A stretch of 59,696 nt of DNA from Phycisphaerae bacterium (GTDB lineage Bacteria; Planctomycetota; Phycisphaerae; Sedimentisphaerales; SM23-30). Under the pieces are notes generated by a model, which did not search any database, was not told the origin of the DNA, and saw nothing but the letters and a program-made list of their open reading frames with translations. Shown here piece by piece: positions 1 to 8,655 of this stretch. A program made the translations under genes and the position numbers. The stretch spans positions 1 to 59,696 of the forward strand of contig JAEIOG010000020.1 in assembly GCA_016342495.1 (NCBI GenBank), written 5' to 3'. Within the stretch, counting starts at the first letter, position 1. Each line of letters begins with the position of its first letter.

Positions 1-75
1 CCCCAAAAAAAAGCTATTTTTGCTACCGCAAATCAGCTTAACACACCTATTCCCTAGACTATGGGATGGTTGTGA

Positions 76-1227
76 TTAGATATAATCAATTAAGACCAGT
101 TTATCGAGTCTGGATAATTCTTTTTTTAAGGTTTCGATTACATTGATTCGCTGGGTGACGCCGATTTGGGTGAAGAGGGTGTCATTGCTGGCGGGGTTTT
201 GGGCCTGGCCAACGATGAAGTTTATCTGGTCAGCTGCCAGTAGATGGCGACAGAGTTTTTCGGCGGTACTGGCCCCTTGCAGTTTCGATGGGTCAATTTT
301 TATCAGGTTGGCTATCTGGTTTAAAGTAACCACTCCTTCGGTTACCATGTCAATTCCTTCGAGTGCAAAGCATGGGGGGGTCCAGGGTCCTGTTACATCA
401 TCGGTGACAGTTAATTCTTTGTTCATGATTCGAGCAGCGATACCAGCGGTGGTGCCGCCACAGATTATTTTTGTGCCGTGGAGATTCAGGAAGTCGTTGA
501 TAGTATGCGGGTCATCTTTTTTATTAGCAGGCGGGCCTGTCAGTAATGTAACAGTTTCTGGTTTGCCAAGAGTGATGGTCATAACTGTGCAATCATCTCC
601 ATCAGGTTTGCCCCATTTTTGTAATGCGATTTTATGGACAGCACTGGCGATTTGGCTGGAATTTAATTCTTCAACTTGAGATGCAATGTCTTTGGCAATC
701 TGGTTTTCGGTCCAACCCGCGGCGCAGCTTCGGCCCAGTCCTGCCTGGGTTATGCCATCGGAAAATACCAATAGCCTGTCACCGATATTAAGTTGAAGGT
801 TGCATTGACCAATGATTGCCTGGCCGCTGCTATGGTAGTCCATGTTCACCGGGTGAAGTCGACCAGCTTTTGGGATGACTATCGGACGGGTCCCATCGTG
901 ACTAAGGATTTCGGTTGCACCGTCGGGGCGAATCCAGATAAGTGTGAATGCGACATAGGAGAAGCCATTGGTGCGATATTGATTCTGGGTTTCAACGATT
1001 TTATGGAAAGCTATATGTTGAGAAAAACCCCGGTCGATAAGTTCAGTGAGTCTTGCAATGAGCATTTTAGCGGCAAGGTTGGCTTTTATGCCTGATCCAA
1101 TCCCATCACAAAGCAGGATCAGGGTTCCCTGTTTGCGTCGAATGGTATGGATGACGTCGCCACAGATATCACTTTTTTTTGAGCTTTGGGCGATGTCGAT
1201 ATTTGCATATAAGTAGTTTTTGTTCAT
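76..1227 (-). CDS. SpoIIE/PP2C-type serine phosphatase linked to hydrogenase
   Basis: This 383-residue protein is a probable PPM/SpoIIE-type Ser/Thr phosphatase with no membrane segment. The N-terminal 220 residues carry the metal-binding pattern of the family: GDVIH near residue 23, LCDGIGSG near residue 40, SDG near 157 and GDDCT near 211. A further 150 residues of unrecognised C-terminal sequence follow and include a CGG-TTAG stretch. It starts 12 bp after the sensory-hydrogenase gene and is the last gene of the rex-hnd operon. PP2C phosphatases next to PAS-containing [FeFe]-hydrogenase homologues are a known arrangement in fermentative bacteria, where they are proposed to relay H2 or redox state. 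That role is inferred here. The ribosome-binding site before the ATG is weak, so translation may be coupled to the gene upstream. Confidence 0.8.
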   Translation of the reverse strand: MNKNYLYANIDIAQSSKKSDICGDVIHTIRRKQGTLILLCDGIGSGIKANLAAKMLIARLTELIDRGFSQHIAFHKIVETQNQYRTNGFSYVAFTLIWIRPDGATEILSHDGTRPIVIPKAGRLHPVNMDYHSSGQAIIGQCNLQLNIGDRLLVFSDGITQAGLGRSCAAGWTENQIAKDIASQVEELNSSQIASAVHKIALQKWGKPDGDDCTVMTITLGKPETVTLLTGPPANKKDDPHTINDFLNLHGTKIICGGTTAGIAARIMNKELTVTDDVTGPWTPPCFALEGIDMVTEGVVTLNQIANLIKIDPSKLQGASTAEKLCRHLLAADQINFIVGQAQNPASNDTLFTQIGVTQRINVIETLKKELSRLDKLVLIDYI

Positions 1228-1239
1228 TTTATGGTTTGG

Positions 1240-3006
1240 CTATTTCCACGGATTATATTTTTTAGATTTTTCATTGTCGGTTTGGTCATCTGGTGGGGTT
1301 TGGTCATCAGCCATTTTTAGAAGATTGGCCAGCAGTTCTTCGCTTTGTGCGGTGCTGGTGCCGAGGTGTTCAACGATTTTATGCGCCATTGCTACTTGAT
1401 GAGAAAGCAGTTCGCGGGCTTTCTGAACCGTCTGGAATCGCAGGTTATCAAGCTTTTGCTGATTGCTTTTGAGGTTGGTGATATTCATAAAAATACCAAC
1501 GGTTTGTTTTGATTCGGGTATTTTATATACAATCTGATGAGTTATCAGGTTGTATGGGTCGTGACGGATAATGCCTTCGGCCTTTTGATTGGGGTTTTGC
1601 AGAACCTTTTCAAACATATCAGGGTCCATCAGTCTTGAGATGGATTGTCCAAAAATAGCATCACTGCAAACAAACATTTTTCGAAAAGCTGGATTCATGC
1701 TGATAATATTAAGGTGTTCATCAAGTATGACGATGCCATTGGGTGAAGTTTCGATGATGCGGTCAGTTCGTTGTTCGGCCATCCTTCGCATGTATGGGAT
1801 GCACATTTCCGGTTCTGCCATTCCGCGTAATACCGCGATAGCCTGTTCCTGGCATGAGCCATAGCCACAAGCGCCGCAGTTTAGGCGGGACTGTTCAGAG
1901 GTTTTACCGGTCATTGCATAAACTTCATTGATTTGAGTTTCGGTGAAATCTGGTATAACAATATTATGATTGATGTATGAGCAGGCTAGCAATTCTGGGG
2001 CAATTTTTGCGGGAGTATAATCATTTTTTTCTCTGGAGTAATCGATAACCTGTTTGCGGCGTTGGAAACCCTGGCTTTCATCCCAGTTAGCGACCGGTCC
2101 ATTAATGCAGCCAAAGCGGCAGAATAACGGTTCAATCAGAACCGGATTAGGGTTTTTTATTACTGAATCGATTGCATCATCAATTTCTTCGATTCCGCTG
2201 GCGGTGATGACATCGCTGGCCAGCATGTCGGTGCTAATGCCCGCGGCAGGCAATGATCCGCCAACCAGTGGGTATAAAGCGGATTGGCCGGGTGATTTCT
2301 GGTCAAAATCGCTTTCTTCGCATTTACGTAAATCAATTTTTTCGGCGTCGAACCATTCAAATAATTCTTCAAAAGTCAGAGCTGCATCAATAATGCCGGA
2401 ATATTCCTGGCGGGCAATCTCAGTTTTTTTGGCGACACAGGGGCCAATGAAAATAACTGCATGGTCGGGATATTGTTCTTTTAGCATGCGTCCATGGACA
2501 ATCATAGGAGATGCGATCGGGGTGAGATAATTCAAAGCGTCAGAACGATAAAGTTCCAGATAACGCACTACAGCCGGGCATGCACTGGTAATTAAAGGTT
2601 GATCAGGGTTGTCATTTACCATTTTGGCAATTTCGCGAGATACATGCCAGGCACCCAGTGAGGTTTCAGTGATCAGGTCAAAACCCAGATTGCGCAAAGC
2701 TGATGGCAGGCGTTTAAGCTGCCATTCTTCCAGTAAAGCTGCAAATGATGGGGCAACGGTAGCGATGACTTTGCGATTAGATGCGGTTAGCTTTTTGGCG
2801 ATGGTCAGGTGTCGTTGATACATTTTTGCATGCTGTGGGCATTGCCGGAAACAGTTGCCGCAAGCGATACACAGATCGGCGTCGACTGAAGCCTGGCCAT
2901 CGTGCATTTTGATTGCTTTTACCGGGCAAACTCTTACGCAGCGATAACAATCGCGGCATTGAGCGGTATCGGTGTATACTATGGGATTATGGTGTTTTTC
3001 GTTCAT
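1240..3006 (-). CDS. Sensory [FeFe]-hydrogenase homologue with PAS domain (HydS/HsfB-like)
   Basis: The protein has about 588 residues. Two 4Fe-4S ferredoxin motifs come first (CRDCYRCVRVCP and CIACGNCFRQCP). A [FeFe]-hydrogenase large-subunit domain follows, with altered H-cluster motifs: TSACPAVV replaces the catalytic TSCCPxW, GPCVAKK replaces MPCxxK, and FCRFGCINGP replaces MACPGGCxxGGGQP. Then come a further Fe-S motif (NCGACGYGSC), a PAS domain (around residues 430-530) and a coiled-coil tail. Loss of the second Cys in motif 1, together with the PAS domain, marks the putative sensory groups rather than a turnover enzyme. It lies between the catalytic hydrogenase and a PP2C phosphatase, its likely output. 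The ATG giving MNEKHHNP was chosen because ferredoxin motifs normally begin near there. A GTG at 3042 is possible, and neither start has a strong Shine-Dalgarno. Confidence 0.85.
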   Translation of the reverse strand: MNEKHHNPIVYTDTAQCRDCYRCVRVCPVKAIKMHDGQASVDADLCIACGNCFRQCPQHAKMYQRHLTIAKKLTASNRKVIATVAPSFAALLEEWQLKRLPSALRNLGFDLITETSLGAWHVSREIAKMVNDNPDQPLITSACPAVVRYLELYRSDALNYLTPIASPMIVHGRMLKEQYPDHAVIFIGPCVAKKTEIARQEYSGIIDAALTFEELFEWFDAEKIDLRKCEESDFDQKSPGQSALYPLVGGSLPAAGISTDMLASDVITASGIEEIDDAIDSVIKNPNPVLIEPLFCRFGCINGPVANWDESQGFQRRKQVIDYSREKNDYTPAKIAPELLACSYINHNIVIPDFTETQINEVYAMTGKTSEQSRLNCGACGYGSCQEQAIAVLRGMAEPEMCIPYMRRMAEQRTDRIIETSPNGIVILDEHLNIISMNPAFRKMFVCSDAIFGQSISRLMDPDMFEKVLQNPNQKAEGIIRHDPYNLITHQIVYKIPESKQTVGIFMNITNLKSNQQKLDNLRFQTVQKARELLSHQVAMAHKIVEHLGTSTAQSEELLANLLKMADDQTPPDDQTDNEKSKKYNPWK

Positions 3007-3098
3007 ATCAATCTTTTTATTAAACGCAAATAACAGAAGCACAGGATTATTAGTCCCGGCTTCTGTTGAAAAAACGCGTGATATTTAGTTGTTGGAGT

Positions 3099-5108
3099 TT
3101 AACTGGTTATGTTTATTTTGGACTCTATTTTATCGCAAATTATCTGGAAATCACAGCCTGAAATTATTTCATTATCCACAGCGACATTTGGCCCCTGGCC
3201 ACATTTTTTCAGGCAGAAGGTCGCTGATACATCTACCAGGCCTGTCAGGTTATTTTCTTCGACATAATGAATCAGCTTCTTCAGTAAATCCTGTGAACCT
3301 TTAACAAAACAATTAGTACCTACACAAACCTGTACTTTTACTGCATCTTTACGGGTTATTTCCGTTAAGGCAACATCGCTGTCCACTAATCGTGGCTGTG
3401 AATGATAATGCGTATGCAGTAATTCATGGGCTTTTGGCGAATTAGGTTCGCCCAGTTCCTTGTCGTAAATTTCACTGACAATGTGATTATCCTGAGCTGT
3501 GTGCAGTTGCAGCATCTTATCGACATTGTATAAGCCTTTGGTACGTTTCTTGCGGGCATCTGGTTCATTATTAATTGGTTGGCCGGCACCGCCGATGCAT
3601 CCGCCCGGGCAGGCCATCACTTCGATCAAATCATATTTGCAGGTTCCGTTTTGGATATCTTTAGCAATTGCACGGGTATTACGCAGGCCATGCACGACTG
3701 CCAGGCTGATTTTGACATCACCTAAGGTATATTCGGCTTCACGTAATTGCTGATTGCTGCGAATGATCTTAAAATCAATATCTTCAGGACGGATATTAGC
3801 GATTTTTTCACCCGCATAGCGAAGTACAGCTTCGGTTACGCCACCGGTGGTGCCGAATATTACCCCTGCTCCGGTTTTAAAGCCAAATGGCATATCAAAT
3901 GATTCGGGTTGAAGTTCATTGAATTCCAGTCCAGACTGCTGGATCATGGTTGCAAGTTCCTGGGTAGTCAATACATAATCAACATCTTTGATATTGTCTT
4001 TTTTGAATTCTTCGCGGTTCGCTTCGGCTTTTTTGGCGGTACATGGCATTATTGAAATTACTACAAGGTCTTCTTTTTTGACACCGAGTTTTTCCGGTAA
4101 TAATTCTTTCGCCAGAGAGCCAAACATCTGTTGGGGTGATTTGCATGAGCTTAGATTATCCAGAAGGTCGGGATAATAAAGTTCTGCAAATTTGACCCAA
4201 CCGGGACAGCAACTGGTAAATTGCGGGAGTTTTTCGCCAGCGAGTTTACGTTTGATAAATTCATTGGCTTCTTCGATAACTGTTAAGTCAGCAGCAAAGC
4301 TGGTATCATAAACCTGGTCAAATCCCATTGTTTTCAGTGCTGCTACCATTTGGCCTGTGCTTACCTGGCCTGGTTCCATACCAAATTGTTCTCCTAATGC
4401 GACTCGCACAGCTGGTGCGACCTGAACAACAACCGTTTTTGTTTTATCTGAGATTTTGTCCCATGTCTGGTCGATATGGCTTTTGGGATATAATGCACCA
4501 ACCGGACAAACCGCGGCACATTGGCCACAGTTTACGCATTCTACTTTGCCAAGGCCATGGCCTAATGAAGGGAGAACTTCAACATTGGCACCGCGATGAG
4601 CAAAATCAATAGCTCCAATCGATTGAATCTCTCGGCAGGCCCGTACACAGTCGCCACAAAGTATGCACTTGTTCGGATCTCGCACGAGTGATTCGCTGGA
4701 AGTATCGATTGGTTTGGGTTTATGGGTTTTTTTGAAGCGTATTTCGGTAATACCCATTTGCCTTGCTAAATCTTGCAGTTTACAATTGGCAGAACGTTTG
4801 CAGGTCGGGCATGACATGTCATGATTAGCCAGCAAAAGTTCCAGCGTCATTTTTCTCATTTTACGAATTTCAGCGGTATTGGTTTTTATTACCATACCGG
4901 GTTCTGCTTTAGTCGAACAACTGGTGGTGATGCCTTTGCCTTCGATGTCTACTAAACAAAGGCGGCATGCACCATAAACGCTAAGTTCGGAATGGTAGCA
5001 GAAGGTCGGGATAGTTATGCCATTGGCCCGGGCCAGTTCCAGCACATTTTTTTCATTATTGATAACGACTTCTTTGCCGTCGAGTATTAAGGTATTAAGA
5101 TTTTCCAT
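3099..5108 (-). CDS. hndD: NAD(P)-linked [FeFe]-hydrogenase catalytic subunit
   Basis: This 669-residue protein is the H-cluster subunit of an electron-bifurcating or NADP-reducing [FeFe]-hydrogenase (HydA/HndD). In order it has a 2Fe-2S ferredoxin domain (Cys37, 48, 51, 64), a His/Cys 4Fe-4S motif, two 4Fe-4S motifs (CILCGDCVRAC and CVNCGQCAAVCP), and the H-cluster domain with intact TSCCPGW, MPCTAKKAE and EVMACPGGCIGG motifs. The small-subunit-like tail follows. Beyond it an extra thioredoxin-like 2Fe-2S domain is seen (CVGTNCF ... CLKKCGQGP), making it about 90 residues longer than minimal HydA. The start has a good AAGGAG site. It lies 18 bp after hndC in the same operon. All active-site cysteines are present, so it should be catalytic. 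The maturases HydEFG are not in the window. Confidence 0.95.
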   Translation of the reverse strand: MENLNTLILDGKEVVINNEKNVLELARANGITIPTFCYHSELSVYGACRLCLVDIEGKGITTSCSTKAEPGMVIKTNTAEIRKMRKMTLELLLANHDMSCPTCKRSANCKLQDLARQMGITEIRFKKTHKPKPIDTSSESLVRDPNKCILCGDCVRACREIQSIGAIDFAHRGANVEVLPSLGHGLGKVECVNCGQCAAVCPVGALYPKSHIDQTWDKISDKTKTVVVQVAPAVRVALGEQFGMEPGQVSTGQMVAALKTMGFDQVYDTSFAADLTVIEEANEFIKRKLAGEKLPQFTSCCPGWVKFAELYYPDLLDNLSSCKSPQQMFGSLAKELLPEKLGVKKEDLVVISIMPCTAKKAEANREEFKKDNIKDVDYVLTTQELATMIQQSGLEFNELQPESFDMPFGFKTGAGVIFGTTGGVTEAVLRYAGEKIANIRPEDIDFKIIRSNQQLREAEYTLGDVKISLAVVHGLRNTRAIAKDIQNGTCKYDLIEVMACPGGCIGGAGQPINNEPDARKKRTKGLYNVDKMLQLHTAQDNHIVSEIYDKELGEPNSPKAHELLHTHYHSQPRLVDSDVALTEITRKDAVKVQVCVGTNCFVKGSQDLLKKLIHYVEENNLTGLVDVSATFCLKKCGQGPNVAVDNEIISGCDFQIICDKIESKINITS

Positions 5109-5126
5109 TTTTTTGGATACTCCTTA

Positions 5127-7025
5127 TCAGGCAACGCCGATAATAGCGTTGAATTTACAGGTTTGGGCACACACTCCGCATTTAATGCATTTGTCAACAT
5201 CAATGACATGGGTTTCCTTAGGTTTTCCGGAAATAGCTCCTACTGGGCATTTTCGTAAACATGCGGTACATCCTTTGCATTTATCAGCCAGGATTTCAGG
5301 TTGAGCTAATGCTTTACATCTTCCGGCTGGGCAGCGTTTATCAAATACATGTGCGTGAATTTCATCACGAAAATGTCTCAGGGTTGAAAGTACCGGGCTT
5401 GGCGCGGTTTTGCCCAGGCCACAGAGTGAACTTTTCTGAACGCTGTAAGCTAATTCTTCCAATAAATCCAGTGTAGATTGGTCTGCGTTACCATTTATAA
5501 TATCTTCCAGCAGGGCAAGCATTTGCTTGGTGCCTTCCCGACATGGAACGCATTTGCCACAGGATTCATTTTGGGTAAACTGCATGAAAAAGTGGGCTAT
5601 CTGTACCATACAGGTATTCTGGTTCATTACCACCAGGCCGCCAGAACCTACCATTGCTCCAACTTCTTTGAGTGAATCGAAATCCAGTGGCAGGTCGAGA
5701 TGATCGGGTGTTAAGCATCCTCCAGAAGGTCCGCCGATTTGAACGGCTTTGAAATTCTGGTCAGTTATTTTGCCAGTGTCATCAGTAACGCCACCGCCAA
5801 TATTATAAACGATTTCCCTTAGGGTTGTTCCAAATGGAACTTCGATCAGTCCGGTGTTTGCGACATGGCCAGTCAGGGCAAATGTTTTTGTACCGGGAGA
5901 TTTTTCAGTTCCTAAAGATCGGTAAGTTTCTACGCCATTGAGCATAATCAATGGAATCGAAGCTAGTGTTTCTACATTATTGATAACTGTTGGTTTGCCC
6001 CATAAACCTTTTTCAGCTGGGAATGGGGGCTTAGGCATGGGCATGCCGCGTTTGCCTTCAATTGAAGCGATGAGAGCGGTTTCTTCGCCGCAGACAAATG
6101 CTCCTGCACCTTCCATGATGTTGAGTTTGAAACTTTTGTTGGTGCCGAAAAGTCTCTGGCCCAGCAGATTATGATTTTCAGCCTGTTTGATAGCAATTTT
6201 CATTCTTTCGACAGCTAAAGGATATTCCAGACGAACATAAATATAACCTTCATCAGCGCCAATAGCTTTGGCTGCTATCATCATGCCTTCGATTATAGCA
6301 TGGGGATTGCCTTCCATAACCGAGCGGTCCATAAAGGCACCCGGGTCACCTTCATCACCATTACATATGACATATTTTTTCTGACCGGGAGATTTTCTTG
6401 TCAGGTCCCATTTAAGACCAGTTGGGAAACCGCCCCCGCCTCGGCCACGCAGGCCGGATTCACTTATTTTATCACAAACCATCTTATCGGTCATTTCAGT
6501 AAAAGCGGCTCTGGCTGCTTCATAACCACCTTTGGCGATATATTCAGTTATATCTTCGGGTTCGATACTGCCACAGTTTTCCAGCACGGTTCGTTTTTGT
6601 CTTTGATAAAAAGGTATTTCTTTGTGGCCGGTGCAGCTTTCTTTGGTGCCTGGATGTTTGTATAATAATCTTTCGATTATTTCATTATTTTTCAAGGTCT
6701 TTTCAATAATTTCAGGTACATCTTCCAGCTTGACTTTGCAGTATAAAATGTCCTGAGGCATTATTGTCAGCAATGGCCCCATCTGGCAAAAACCCTGGCA
6801 TCCGCTTTTAGAAACATAGGTCAGGCCCTTATCTTCTTGGCGCATTTCAATGCTTACATTAATACCTGCTTCATCAAGCTGATTAACCAGTGCGTCACGA
6901 ACTTTTAATGCGCCATTAGCCACGCAGCCTGTTCCGCCACATAAGATGATTCGATTTTTCAGTCCATCGGCCCTTGTCTTAAAATCATCACCGATTTTTT
7001 TAAGTTGTTCTTTTGTATTAGTCAT
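5127..7025 (-). CDS. hndC: [FeFe]-hydrogenase NADH/FMN-binding subunit (NuoF-like)
   Basis: The 632-residue flavoprotein subunit (HydB/HndC) oxidises or reduces NAD(P)H and passes electrons to the H-cluster subunit. Visible domains are an N-terminal thioredoxin-like 2Fe-2S fold (CGGTGC ... GCQGFC), the NADH-binding glycine loop GRGGGGFPTG, the FMN motif NGDEGDPGAFMDR, the NuoF 4Fe-4S motif SCGKCVPCREG, and two C-terminal 4Fe-4S motifs (CKGCTACLRKCP and CIKCGVCAQTC). The chosen ATG (protein MTNTKEQ) overlaps the end of hndA in an 8-base ATGACTAA and has GGAG upstream, which points to translational coupling. An in-frame upstream start at 7064 lies within hndA and lacks support. The domain order is that of bifurcating hydrogenases. 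Confidence 0.94.
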   Translation of the reverse strand: MTNTKEQLKKIGDDFKTRADGLKNRIILCGGTGCVANGALKVRDALVNQLDEAGINVSIEMRQEDKGLTYVSKSGCQGFCQMGPLLTIMPQDILYCKVKLEDVPEIIEKTLKNNEIIERLLYKHPGTKESCTGHKEIPFYQRQKRTVLENCGSIEPEDITEYIAKGGYEAARAAFTEMTDKMVCDKISESGLRGRGGGGFPTGLKWDLTRKSPGQKKYVICNGDEGDPGAFMDRSVMEGNPHAIIEGMMIAAKAIGADEGYIYVRLEYPLAVERMKIAIKQAENHNLLGQRLFGTNKSFKLNIMEGAGAFVCGEETALIASIEGKRGMPMPKPPFPAEKGLWGKPTVINNVETLASIPLIMLNGVETYRSLGTEKSPGTKTFALTGHVANTGLIEVPFGTTLREIVYNIGGGVTDDTGKITDQNFKAVQIGGPSGGCLTPDHLDLPLDFDSLKEVGAMVGSGGLVVMNQNTCMVQIAHFFMQFTQNESCGKCVPCREGTKQMLALLEDIINGNADQSTLDLLEELAYSVQKSSLCGLGKTAPSPVLSTLRHFRDEIHAHVFDKRCPAGRCKALAQPEILADKCKGCTACLRKCPVGAISGKPKETHVIDVDKCIKCGVCAQTCKFNAIIGVA

Positions 7026-7533
7026 TTTTTGCTCCGTTTGCTTCATCAGTAATAATTTCTTCAATCAGTTCGATAGCCTGCTGGGGAGTGACCTGACCAT
7101 GGACGTCTTCATTAATTAGCATAACAGGAGCTAAGCCACAGGCTCCCAGACATGAAACGGTTTCGACGGTAAAAAGCATATCGTCAGTGGTAGGTTTGGT
7201 TTCGGAAAGTTTTAATCTTTCACGAATGGCTTCAAGAATTGGAATAGATTGTTTTACGTGACAAGCTGTGCCATCGCAAAGTTTAATTACAAACTTTCCT
7301 TGTGGCTCAAGAGTGAAATGGGCATAAAAGGTTGCTACGCCATAAACTTCTGCCGGTGACAGTTTTAGTCCCATGGCAACAAAAGCTAAAATTGATTTGG
7401 GCAGATAACGATATTCTGCCTGCACTTCCTGTAAGATAGTGATCAATTTTTCTGGCCGGTGTTCGTATTTAGCCATGATTTCGCATACTTTCCCAAAATT
7501 TTGCATTTCCGGTGTTGTTGCTTGTTCGGTCAT
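7018..7533 (-). CDS. hndA: [FeFe]-hydrogenase 2Fe-2S subunit (NuoE-like)
   Basis: The 171-residue NuoE-family protein (HydC/HndA) is the small 2Fe-2S subunit of the trimeric hydrogenase. The four ligands are visible as CDGTACH and CLGACGLAP, in a thioredoxin-like fold after a helical N-terminal part. A strong AGGAG site precedes the ATG. It is the first structural hydrogenase gene downstream of rex, with a 119-bp gap between them. Its 3' end overlaps hndC by 8 bases. Length and motifs are normal for the family. Confidence 0.93.
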   Translation of the reverse strand: MTEQATTPEMQNFGKVCEIMAKYEHRPEKLITILQEVQAEYRYLPKSILAFVAMGLKLSPAEVYGVATFYAHFTLEPQGKFVIKLCDGTACHVKQSIPILEAIRERLKLSETKPTTDDMLFTVETVSCLGACGLAPVMLINEDVHGQVTPQQAIELIEEIITDEANGAKND

Positions 7534-7600
7534 TTTATATATCTCCTATGATAAATAATCATATTTTAAGTTTCGATTTATAGGCGCACCGATAGCGTAT

Positions 7601-7620
7601 TAAGCGATTGTGCACGCTTA
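7601..7620 (-). promoter_or_regulatory. Inverted repeat between rex and hndA
   Basis: TAAGCG and CGCTTA form a perfect 6-bp inverted repeat around an 8-base centre in the rex-hndA gap. No T-run follows on the minus strand, so it is not a simple terminator. It may be an operator or an mRNA processing hairpin; this is inferred from symmetry only. Confidence 0.3.
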
Positions 7621-7652
7621 TTTATGGTTTATGGTTGGGGGGATTATTGTCT

Positions 7653-8294
7653 TTATTTATTTTTTGCCGCTAATCTTCCTGAAAGTATTGATAAGCTGCT
7701 GGAAAGATCCGCATCTTCCACAATTATATCTTCGGGTACATTTAGGTGCGTTGGTGTAAGATTCCATATAGCTTTAATTTTAGCTTGTATCATTAGTTCG
7801 GCGATAGATTGGGCATCTTTGGCTGGCACGCATATAACGCCAATTTTGACACCCAGTCTTTTGACCAGATCTTCAAAGCGATCCATATCGAAAATGGTTT
7901 TTCCATTAATTTGTTTTTGACGTGCCGGATCCTTATCAAATGCGGCTAAAATATTAAGGCCTTTGCCGGCAAATCCTTCATAGCCCAGCAGGGCCGCCCC
8001 GAGATAGCCAGCTCCTACCAGGACAGCATCATTAGTATTGTTCCAGCCCAGGAAAGTTTCGATGGCGAGCATCGTTGGCCTGATTTCAAAGCCAATCCTT
8101 GGTCTGCCCTGGCCACCAGCGGCTTCGATGTCTTTACGAACCTGGGTGGGGTCAAAGCCAAAGCGTTGGGATATTTTGGTTCCGGAAACTACTTCACGGC
8201 CTTTGGCAAGTAAGCCAGCCAGGAAAGCATAATATTTAGGTAATCTTTCCAGGGTTGCCCGGGAGACAGCTTTATTGGTTTTTTGATTATTCAT
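7653..8294 (-). CDS. rex: Redox-sensing transcriptional repressor Rex
   Basis: This 213-residue protein is a clear Rex homologue: an N-terminal winged helix (TLERLPKYYAFLAGL ... GTKISQRFGFDPTQVRKDIEAAGG), then a Rossmann domain with the NAD(H)-binding loop VGAGYLGAALLGY and the AAFDKDPARQ strand. Rex binds DNA when NADH/NAD+ is low and typically represses fermentation and hydrogenase genes. Here it heads the hydrogenase genes on the same strand, so autoregulation and control of hnd are expected. The start has AAGGA 7 bp upstream. Paired Rex-like operators overlap its promoter (8329-8396). Confidence 0.95.
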   Translation of the reverse strand: MNNQKTNKAVSRATLERLPKYYAFLAGLLAKGREVVSGTKISQRFGFDPTQVRKDIEAAGGQGRPRIGFEIRPTMLAIETFLGWNNTNDAVLVGAGYLGAALLGYEGFAGKGLNILAAFDKDPARQKQINGKTIFDMDRFEDLVKRLGVKIGVICVPAKDAQSIAELMIQAKIKAIWNLTPTHLNVPEDIIVEDADLSSSLSILSGRLAAKNK

Positions 8295-8328
8295 ATAATG
8301 TCCTTGGCTGGATGGCTTTTAGTAATGT

Positions 8329-8350
8329 TTTAATCGAGAACTTATTCTCT
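8329..8350 (-). promoter_or_regulatory. Candidate Rex operator 1
   Basis: The centre is the perfect palindrome GAGAA-CTTA-TTCTC (8336-8349). It resembles the known Rex consensus GTGAA-N4-TTCAC with one symmetric change per arm. It lies just downstream of the predicted -10 of rex and matches operator 2 at 19 of 22 positions, 46 bp away. Confidence 0.6.
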
Positions 8351-8354
8351 ATTA

Positions 8355-8383
8355 AATATACAACAGGAAATAACTTTAATCAA
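8355..8383 (-). promoter_or_regulatory. rex-hnd promoter
   Basis: On the minus strand, TTGATT (-35, at 8378-8383) is followed after exactly 17 bp by TATATT (-10, at 8355-8360). Operator 2 overlaps the -35 and operator 1 lies at the start site, which is a classic repression layout. Confidence 0.6.
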
Positions 8384-8396
8384 GAAATAATTCTCT
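8375..8396 (-). promoter_or_regulatory. Candidate Rex operator 2
   Basis: This near-copy of operator 1 has core AAGAA-ATAA-TTCTC and covers the -35 element of the rex promoter. The flanking TTTAATC is conserved in both copies. Confidence 0.6.
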
Positions 8397-8655
8397 AATA
8401 TTAGTTTTTTTATGCATTCAGTAATTGTATTATCCTGTAAATACCTGTATAATAGGGGTTTATGATGATATGTAAATAGAGAAAAAATTACTTATTTCTT
8501 GAAAATAACTCTTTTTATGATTTGCCAGGTAGCCCGGAAGGATTATTTAATTATTATTTTGCCTTTAGCTATGCTTCTGTGGCTATAATTTAGCAAAGAG
8601 AGCAAAGAGGTAGATTAGTTTAATTTTATTATCTTAAATATGAAAGGTTCTTGAT

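Larger units (their letters stand above)
8295..8655. other. Divergent intergenic region rex / Cys-rich peptide gene
   Basis: This 361-bp AT-rich region contains the rex promoter and its two operator-like repeats, listed separately. Near 8491-8502 an 11-base piece of the same motif (TTATTTCTTGA) appears in the opposite orientation, possibly serving the rightward gene. No other gene was seen. Confidence 0.6.

Noticed and set aside
1..75. Terminator of the hydrogenase operon
   Set aside because: On the minus strand an AGC/GCT mini-stem precedes a T-run, but three base pairs are too few to call, and the window edge cuts the context.
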